From Trichostrongylus colubriformis (lineage: Eukaryota; Nematoda; Chromadorea; Rhabditida; Trichostrongylidae), in assembly GCA_963978905.1 (NCBI GenBank), contig OZ022256.1:25259426-25323425 (forward strand): 64,000 nt of DNA. The letters are read 5' to 3'. Position 1 is the first letter of the stretch; each line of letters begins with the position of its first letter. The translations under genes and the position numbers were made by a program. Positions 56,278-64,000 of the stretch are shown one piece after another. The notes below the pieces were generated by a model, which did not search any database, had not been told where the DNA came from, and saw only the letters and a list, made by a program, of their open reading frames with translations.

Positions 56278-59200
56278 ATGGGAAGTAAGTCATCACGTTT
56301 TAGTTTCTGCTTGTATCTTTATGATATCTGTTTTCGCAGCTTCTGTTTCTCGCCAAAAGTTTTGGCTATTATCGCAAAATTAAATCTAGCTATGGGTAAG
56401 CTTCGTGTAATCCAGGACTCTTGCTTCATTGTGAATGTGTTGACCGTATTGACTAAGCAAAGATTCACTGTTTCAGTAAAGTTCCTTGAATTCGTGAAGC
56501 CGTTCTGCGGCTTTGTGCCAGAGGTATCAAAGCCGGAAAGGAAGATCCAGTTCCGTGAAAAAATGCTATGGACTGCAATCACACTTTTCGTATTCCTTGT
56601 CTGCTGTCAAATCCCACTTTTTGGTAAGTTTCAGGACTATGTTATTCATGTCGAAATTTCATATATGTACGGAGGAACTGTTCGAACGTAACAAAAGCAT
56701 CAGAATGACCCTCATCAAATAACGGAGGTGGAATGGCAGTAGAATTAGCGTCTTAACTATCTCTGATTCTATTTCTGTTGTGGCTGAAATAGCTTAGGAA
56801 TTGTGTTATAAAGATCTGCATTGAAAGCGGTAATGCTTGAATTCTTAGAGTATGCAGTGACAAAAGCTCTAACAGACCTGTAATTGTAAGTGATGATATG
56901 AGAAGCATTCAGAAGGTACCTGTCATTGAGTCGGAGAGCAATTTTCTTGGTAACTAGAAGTTCATTGCGTTGGAAGTGGCTGCATGGCGCACGATAGCTC
57001 TTCTTCTCCATTGACCCAATAAGCGTATACCTTGGTATCATCTGTTTTGTCGACGATGCTTTCCTCAGGGCAAGTGTGGAGCTATACTCCATAAGTCGAA
57101 GAACTGCGATGTATCACAGACCCTAATGTTGATTGCGTCAATGTTCACTGCAGTATCTTATCTCTCCGAAAACTGAGCAGCGTACTAACTTTTGCACTTT
57201 AAACTTTTTTTCAGGAATTATGTCCACTGATTCTGCTGATCCATTCTACTGGCTCCGAGTTATCTTGGCATCCAATCGAGGTACACTGATGGAACTGGGA
57301 ATCTCCCCAATCGTCACTTCTGGTTTGATAATGCAATTGCTGGCTGGTGCGAAGATCATCGAAGTTGGAGATACCCCAAAGGATCGAGCTCTGTTCAATG
57401 GAGCACAAAAATGTGGGCAATTGTTGTTGAGTGTTATGAACTCTGTTCATTGTTGTGATTTTTCTGCACGTCATCCGTCTGCGCTACTTTTAGTGTTCGG
57501 CATGGTGATCACCGTGGGACAAGCTATTGTCTACGTGATGTCTGGTCTATACGGAGATCCTGCTGAAATCGGAGCTGGAATTTGCTTGCTCATTGTTGTG
57601 CAGCTGGTTATCGCTGGACTTATTGTTCTTCTTTTGGACGAGCTGTTGCAGGTGAGGTGTGGAGACGATTTTGTCTGTGCAAGTTTCTCAGATAAGACAC
57701 TTGTGAAATTGAGTAATGCAAGGAATGCTAGTGCTTAAGGGCACACCACGCGGTAGTGGTTTACTTTGTTTGGGGCGAGCAGGTCCTTGGATATCAAACT
57801 GCATCTTTGTTGCGGATACACGGTGATATGCCTTCATGAAGGCAAACGAGGCAGACCCAGCCATCCTAATCTCACCTGGCCTGGGTCGAACAAATTTCCA
57901 ACGTGGCGCTCACGTGGAGGAAAACTGAAAAAGCAAGAGCTCTCTCTCTCTTTAATGGCACACTACGCGATAATGAGATTAGTGGCTTACGTCTTGCAGA
58001 TCCTCGGTTACTGCTCAGAGTGCACCTTTGCTAGGGCTGCACCGTGCATCCTTACGCTGCCGTGCCTGCTTGAACACAACCGAGCCACGCCCACCTAACC
58101 AAATCACACCTGAACCTAGATGGACAGTTTCCATTGTGAAACTGCATTCATCATCAAAATGGCTGTTTCATCAGATTATCTTCTCTTATTGCAAAGTTCC
58201 TTTTCCACGTGAGCGTCACGATGGGAATTTGTTCGTCTTAGGCGAGGTGTGATTTGATTGGATGAGCGTTGCTCGGTTGTGTTCAAGCAGGCACAACACC
58301 GTGTGGGTGGCCCGTGCAGCCGCAATAAAGGTGCGGTCTGAACAGTCATCCAAGGACCTACTTGTCCCAAGAAAATAACCCACTAGCTGATTATCGCGTG
58401 GTGTACTTTTATTAGTATAAATTCATGAAGAGTCTTCATCAGATTTTCTTCCTAGTATTCTTGTATAATAAGAGCTATCAAAGAGTGGAAAAGTTTCACC
58501 TCCTACGAATCTTGTTTTCAAAGTGATTTTCCTCTAGATGACTGGGATCTAGTATCAAGGTCATGTATAGATCGAGGAATTCTCCAGCGGGTCGTGTTTT
58601 GGGTGGAAAAGGGTCGTATTTTGAGCTTTTGTTTGGGGACACTCGACACCCACGCGTTTTCGAGGAAGTTTTGGAGCAATGACGTGATCTATAAAAAGAG
58701 GTCACCAATCGATCGTCATAGCCGCTGATATGACGGCTGGAGGTTGTTTTCTAAAAACTTCCCTCGCCATGGGATTGAATTCTACTTGCACTGGGCAAAA
58801 GGAAGCGATAGTTGGTTAAAGTGAAGTGTTTGGGTGTGTCAGTATGGTAGTCGAGGGAGTTTCGGTTTATTATCTAACATCGGTTTATAATCTAATATAA
58901 CACAACTAACTCTTGATCTCTGTTAATTGTTCTATTTTGTAGAAGGGCTATGGTCTGGGATCCGGAATCTCACTTTTCATCGCTACTAACATCTGCGAGA
59001 CTATCGTTTGGAAGGCCTTCTCTCCTGCAACTATGAACACAGGTCGAGGAACAGAGTTTGAGGGCGCTGTCATCGCATTGTTCCATTTGTTGGCTACTCG
59101 AACGGACAAGGTGCAGTTTTTCTATGGTAATTTTATGTGGACAGGGTTTTCATGTATAACTTTTTCAGGTTCGAGCTCTTCGCGAAGCATTCTACCGAAA

Positions 59201-60484
59201 CAATCTACCAAATCTGATGAATTTGATGGCCACTTTCGTCGTTTTTGGTGTCGTTATCTACTTCCAGGTACCTCAGTTGTTGAGGCTTTTGTGATCTTTC
59301 CGATATTGTTATCATTTAAGGGCTTCCGTGTTGATCTCCCAATTAAATCCGCTCGGTATCGTGGACAATACAGCAGCTATCCTATCAAGCTTTTCTACAC
59401 TTCCAACATCCCAATTATTCTTCAGTCCGCTCTCGTTTCTAACCTCTACGTCATATCGCAGGTTTGTTTCATTAGTTTTCCCTTCGAAACATTCATGGCT
59501 ACCTCAACAATTTTGCAGATGCTCGCAGCCAAGTTCGGAGGAAATTTCCTTGTGAACCTTCTCGGAACGTGGTCGGATGCATCTGGAAGTTACCGCAGCT
59601 ACCCAACTGGAGGTGAGATTGACCTAACGTTAGAAGCAGCAGAAGCGATACTTTGGCTGTCTAAAAAGTGAACAGTAATGTTCCAAGGAAACTGTACTTG
59701 CCACATGAATCGCGCTCTGTAGCTCCGCATCAAAGACCTCACTGAGTGCAGCAAATTCTCGTGAGGAGCCTAGTTGTTTCCTCAGAAGCGAGTGCGTAAT
59801 TTCACTGTGTATTATCACCACGTCACCGTCCGCGTGGTTTCTAAATGATACTTAGTGATGTGGCGCACCTCAGAAAATGTTCGAATAGGAGATCAGTAGC
59901 GTGGATAGGAATCTGTATCCCAGGTTTCTCGTTGCCGCATTTTCTTCGCCGCACTATTGTATACCTCTAACCGCGTCTTTGCGGACGTAATTCATCGTTC
60001 CGCTGCAGTTGAGCGATTTGCCGTTGCAGTGAATTTAAAATTAATGAATGCGCTTTTAATGCGACTTACAGGTATCTGCTACTATCTCTCGCCTCCGGAC
60101 ACTCTTTCTCATGTGCTTGAAGACCCTATTCACTGCATCGTCTATATAGTTTTCATGCTTGGATCATGTGCATTCTTCTCAAAGACTTGGATTGACGTGT
60201 CTGGATCTTCTGCCAAAGACGTTGCTAAGCAGCTGAAGGAGCAACAGATGGTGATGCGTGGTCACCGAGAGAAGTCGATGATCCACGAGCTCAACCGGTA
60301 CATTCCAACTGCGGCCGCATTCGGTGGCTTATGTATTGGAGCCCTCTCCGTGACTGCTGACTTTATGGGAGCGATAGGAAGTGGAACTGGTATCCTTCTC
60401 GCCGTCACGATTATCTACCAATATTTCGAGATCTTTGTCAAAGAGCAACAAGAAATGGGAGGCATGGCTGCCATGTTCTTCTAA
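56278..60484 (+). CDS. sec-61.A: Sec61 alpha, protein-conducting channel of the ER
   Basis: Pore subunit of the Sec61 translocon, which passes secretory proteins into the ER and releases membrane segments sideways. Nine exons: 56278-56284, 56477-56623, 57215-57412, 57494-57651, 58943-59110, 59169-59267, 59321-59461, 59519-59612 and 60072-60484. All joins keep phase; the total is 474 residues (476 in human). The tiny first exon supplies Met-Gly and the first base of Ile. Landmarks: [16 protein letters not shown] at the N-terminus, the plug region around [33 protein letters not shown] joined to [12 protein letters not shown], and the C-terminal [18 protein letters not shown] and [17 protein letters not shown]. 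Ten membrane segments are expected. Stops between exons rule out single-exon reading. Intron 4 carries a nested fold-back repeat. Intact. Confidence 0.98.
57741..58405. mobile_element. Nested fold-back repeat in sec-61 intron 4
   Basis: GCACACCACGCGGTAG starts at 57741 and a related GCACACTACGCGATAATGAG at 57957. The inverted end GATTATCGCGTGGTGTAC finishes at 58405. Between the second and third ends, long inverted arms share GCCTGCTTGAACACAACCGA and a CAAATCACACCT block. The layout is one left-end fragment followed by a complete roughly 449 bp inverted-repeat element. Confidence 0.7.
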
Positions 60485-60546
60485 CTTGTTCATATATCTT
60501 TAATTTATTTTCTTCACGTGTTTGTTGTTGTCTATCAGATATTTGT

Positions 60547-60552
60547 AATAAA
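60547..60552 (+). terminator. sec-61 polyadenylation signal
   Basis: AATAAA 62 nt past the sec-61 TAA, followed by a TGTG/T-rich stretch. Confidence 0.75.
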
Positions 60553-60664
60553 TGACTGTGTGTCGTTCTTTATCATTTCTAGCGGCATTGTGATTGTTTG
60601 TGGTTTACAAGTGTCGCTGTCGGATAGTGTTTTAGCGCATTGTGTACCATGCAAATGAATGAAA

Positions 60665-60685
60665 TTTATTTGATTACGTTTTATT
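60665..60685 (-). terminator. GPCR gene polyadenylation signals
   Basis: Two AATAAA motifs on the minus strand (60665-60670 and 60680-60685), about 54-74 nt past the GPCR stop. They face the sec-61 signal across about 110 bp. Confidence 0.65.
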
Positions 60686-60738
60686 CGAGATCAACGTTGA
60701 CCCGTGCTTTATGGGCTTATACATTTCTGCGAAAAAAG

Positions 60739-63700
60739 CTACTCGTGAATCCGTCTCCGTATTTTGTCCGAATGACTGAATAAGCCGTAGAGGTACGGGT
60801 TGACGACTGAGTTGAACACCATGAACTCGTGTAGAAAGTAAAACTGAAATGGGAGTATTAAGTACGGTAGCGTGGAAGAAGTATCGAGAGCGTACCTTGT
60901 TGAAGCTGTTGCTGAACAACTCCTTGTCAATGAGATGGACCAGACTTAGTAGGTTATACGGCAACCAGCAGATGATGTAAGCGACAACAAGCAGGAATGA
61001 AACACGAACTGCCCTTGATCTGTAAGGAGATTGTTGTACTATTGTCACGGTTTTAGCTGGTTGATTGTGAAAGGAAGTGTGCTGGCACGCTTCAGGCGCC
61101 AAAGCTTGACTTGGTATCGGATTTGAAGGATCTGAGATTACGTGAAATTGCTGACTCAGTGAGCAATATCCTACTAGATTTCAATGAAAGCTCGCCTTTT
61201 TCTAGTTTCAGCTTGTGGAAGATTCAGAGTGAGCGATAAAAAGTAGTGATTATCATTCAAGAATGTATACTTCTGTGAAAAATTTCTGGGTGACCGTACT
61301 TTCCAGTAAGAAGCAGAGAGAGCGTCCATAGGAATTGAGCTTTCTTCCGCTCGCATACAGTCACATTGTATTTGTTCAGTACGGACCACATGCGAAGTTT
61401 TATGCAGAAAATCCGAATTAGCAGTATCACTTGGGTCCACAGTTTTCGTCCACACAGTAAAAGTGGGCGGAGCTGCGAGGGCTATGGAGCAATGCTGCAG
61501 CAGTCGCATGACCGGGGACGCCAAACGCTGGACGGAATACCTCCCCAACTACTGAAAAGTTGTTGAGTGTGAATTCAAACGGATGTCAGTCTACTTTTTC
61601 CCAAATTTTCAACTTTCGTGTTTCTGTAGAGGGTTCTCTACATAATATGCTGGTTTTGAGGGGAAATAGAATATGACATTCCCGTTCGGTCTTTCAGAAG
61701 CACTTTTACCCTGAAGTGACTGACCTTATCTTACTATGTGTGATATATGGCTGCTACATCAGCACAGGTTGCACTGCTGTCGTGTTAAGAAATAAAAATG
61801 CACGACGGGTCTTATTCCATCAAGTAACACTCAAAACAGACAGACCCAAAACATACTTCGCCCCATTGAGTGGCTTTGGTAAGTGTGTGCGTTGATACCT
61901 CTCTACCTTTTCTTCACTATTCCATTGGTTCATTTTCCGGTGCAAGTGTACCTTTCCTTCGTCGCCAAATCATAACACCAACAACTACAAAATGCTCATT
62001 TTTTGCGGTTTTTTGTAGTTTTACGTAAATGGCGAGCTCTCACTTGTAATGAAATCTGCAACTGCCGATAAACTGCACTCACCTATTTACACTGGCATGA
62101 TATGATTGACTGTTGTGTACGCTGGTCCTGATGACAGCACTAGCTTCACTGGACGCGATTGACGGGCGAGTTGTCAGCGGTAACGAAGACTCGTCCGAGA
62201 CCACAATCCTTGGCGGTACTGCAAATAGGCCACTGTTGAAGGTGTCTAGTTAAATGTAAAATCAGTAGAGGAAATGCTATTACCGAGGCACTTCTCGTCT
62301 TTTCCGTCCTTCATCTTCGGAAGTGTAAAGGTTTTCAATGGATTCCATTCTGGAAACTCATCGTTTATAGTATTCTTCGATGGCCGTACTCTTGCTACGT
62401 ACTGTGTGCACTGGTCACGGATGGCGGCGGCAGCGGCGCGTGCTGGTGAGTTGGCGCCGCAGCAGCACCAGCAGCAGTACCCTGTGAGCGACAACATTGC
62501 TCTTTCTTCTCCGATTCGAACTAGTGTCGCGACTCACTACCTTACTACCTGAGGCCGAGGTCATACTTTGCGGTGCCGGCGGCTGGGGATGGCTGCGTAT
62601 CTCTGCGTCTCCGCCTATGTCACCCTTCTCATTGCCTGCGTCGTCTCTACATCTCCCCCAAGCCACTCTCCCTCACTGCCTGTGAACGCAGGCACGCCCT
62701 GCCGGCGTGAGTATGACCGCGGCCTGATGCTTGGTAACATCTATTGCTAGATGAATGGAGCGCTGCAGCCTCAACTGACACCGACTGATAAGCATCACTA
62801 AAACAGCGTCTATACTTTGCTGATGCACTGCTAGCTACCGGTGCGAGGGTCGTCACGAGGATCAATACCAACCGTTGTAACCGACACTGCAGCCTGCCCC
62901 CGTCTGCAATCTTTGGTTGAGTGCTGGTTGTAGCCGAGGAATATCATGAGGGGACTGAGGGGGGGGGGGGGGTGTATAAACAGCGGTCGAGGAATCCCAT
63001 CCGCTGCTTATCATTGGCACAGCATGTCCCACTGCGGTATCTAACGCGATACGTGTGAGTCGGGGACGCCACCCCTAGTTGAATTCTGTCATCGCTATGC
63101 GCGATATCCAGTCTTCAAGATACGCACCAGTTTTATTAATCATACGGAAACCGCTGGAAGCCAAATGGGAGCGCAAAGGTAGAAGGGTCATAGGACTCAG
63201 AAAATTTCGCTAAAACATGTCACTGGCTACAACAGAATGATGTGGAGCCCATACACCGTAGGCTGTTTTCTTCAGAATCATCACTGGTAATGGCAACTAT
63301 ACATTTTGAATAAACAGAGAAATCCCGTTGGCAAGCGGAAGCTTTTTTACTTTTTGTTTGGCGTGTGTTACGTGTCCCAAGGCTTCCTCATAAAAATGCA
63401 TAGGGTATGAGTAGGAATAAAATTGTTTCGAGGCATTAAAAAAGCAATGAACACAGCACCATCGCTTTCGGTATGCAAATTTCCTTATAAATTATATGCA
63501 ACAGAAGCGAGCATCTCTTAAAATGCTCTTGATATTCAAACAACGCCTAAAAGACGCTTTCAGGGGCTGTCATTTCATTAGTGGGCTATTGTGGGCTATT
63601 AACCGTCTTCAAAATATTCATCAGCTTGTTCCCCATCTGTAGTGACCGCAGTATGAAAGAGTTGGTACATAATAAAAATTCTCCAACCTGATGTTCTGGT

Positions 63701-63817
63701 GAGTACGGTGTCGACTGTTTCGCATCCGGTCTGGAGTGATCCGTTACGGTTTCCACCCCGTGAGATTGACGGACGTGAATTCACAAAGACCCATGTGAGC
63801 ACAATAACATAGCAGAT
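60739..63817 (-). CDS. Class A neuropeptide-type GPCR, C-terminal exons only
   Basis: A seven-transmembrane receptor, cut by the right edge of the window. Exons on the minus strand: 63688-63817 (end of TM5 and third intracellular loop, ICYVIVLTWVFVNSRPS), 60896-61131 (TM6, VRVSFLLVVAYIICWLPYNL) and 60739-60843 (TM7, FMVFNSVVNPYLYGLFS, then a short basic tail and TAG). Phases fit at both joins (phase 1, then phase 0). CWLP in TM6 and NPxLY in TM7 are rhodopsin-family signatures. The CWLPYNLL and NPYLYGLF wording is reminiscent of the GnRH/AKH/vasopressin-type receptors expanded in nematodes (gnrr), but I cannot fix the subfamily without TM1-5. The last intron before TM6 is 2.6 kb and holds MITE M2. 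It acts at the plasma membrane and is intact as far as seen. Confidence 0.85.
61132..63687. other. GPCR intron content
   Basis: 2.6 kb between the TM5 and TM6 exons. It holds MITE M2 (62551-62726), a poly-G run of about 13 at about 62960-62972, and an alanine/glutamine-coding stretch at 62419-62500 on the + strand (MAAAAARAG, then QQHQQQ) that could be a start exon of another gene or simple-sequence DNA. On the minus strand 62246-62440 is open and charged (FPEWNPLKTFTLPKMKDGKD) but was not placed in the receptor. Confidence 0.35.
62551..62726. mobile_element. MITE family M2, second copy
   Basis: The ends GAGGCCGAGGTCATACTTTG and, inverted, AGGCCGCGGTCATACTCACG match the M2 copy at 44624-44802, in reverse orientation. 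The shared inner block includes GCCTGTGAACGCAG and CACGCCCTG. Confidence 0.78.
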
Positions 63818-64000
63818 CTGAAAGAGAATGGGTCACATTGGCAAGATGCATCTCGGTTATTAGTGTACGTCAGGACACTCGCATTGAGCCACTTCACGCA
63901 AGGAGGCGTCCACCGCACTGCTTAGCGCACGGCCATTTGATTTGAGACTAGCAAGACATCTGGTGCGCGTGGTGACCCAACTCTAGGATCCCGACGAAGC
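63818..64000. other. Right edge, GPCR intron
   Basis: Sequence upstream of the TM5 exon on the minus strand: a CTCTTTCAG acceptor, then intron. The exons for TM1-TM5 should lie beyond the window. Confidence 0.5.

Overview
This window looks like nuclear DNA of a clade V (strongylid, hookworm-like) parasitic nematode. The evidence is 50-100 nt introns ending in TTTCAG-type acceptors, candidate spliced-leader acceptors just upstream of start codons, sparse genes, and a heavy load of Tc1/mariner-type MITEs, mariner and RTE fossils, tRNA-derived SINEs and a complex satellite. The species assignment is inference. I found no bacterial, viral or organellar segment, no CRISPR array and no intact tRNA or rRNA gene.

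Layout. 1-27,400 is gene-poor and repeat-rich: SINE-like copies, MITEs, an internally deleted mariner (19,767-20,618), local duplications and a microsatellite. I support no multi-exon gene there. 27,520-28,810 holds exons of a secreted Ly6/activin-receptor-like cysteine-rich protein. It is followed by a roughly 4.7 kb complex satellite (about 28,890-33,560). 35,150-37,200 is a dead RTE-clade LINE. 37,796-40,552 holds a candidate small secreted protein gene assembled from splice signals. One of its introns carries an 898 bp mariner-like insertion and another carries a 1.04 kb long-inverted-repeat element.

45,757-63,817 is the genic core: hhat (hedgehog acyltransferase-like MBOAT, +, 12 exons), rps-18 (ribosomal protein uS13, -, 3 exons), sec-61 alpha (translocon pore, +, 9 exons) and the C-terminal exons of a class A GPCR (-), whose 5' end lies beyond the window. 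hhat and rps-18 converge with 67 bp between stop codons. rps-18 and sec-61 diverge over about 1.6 kb. sec-61 and the GPCR converge. From memory, the C. elegans orthologues of hhat-1, rps-18 and sec-61.A are neighbours on cosmid Y57G11C, so this would be a conserved block; a genome comparison can test that.

Functional links: rps-18 and sec-61 are both constitutive protein-synthesis/secretion genes sharing an intergenic region. HHAT is an ER membrane acyltransferase acting on secreted proteins. No new multi-gene system stands out. The more unusual material is the hidden secreted gene with two transposons in its introns, the complex satellite beside the Ly6 gene, and fold-back elements in introns and promoter regions of conserved genes. 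All exon models here are hand-built from splice signals, frame continuity and remembered family motifs, with no alignments run.
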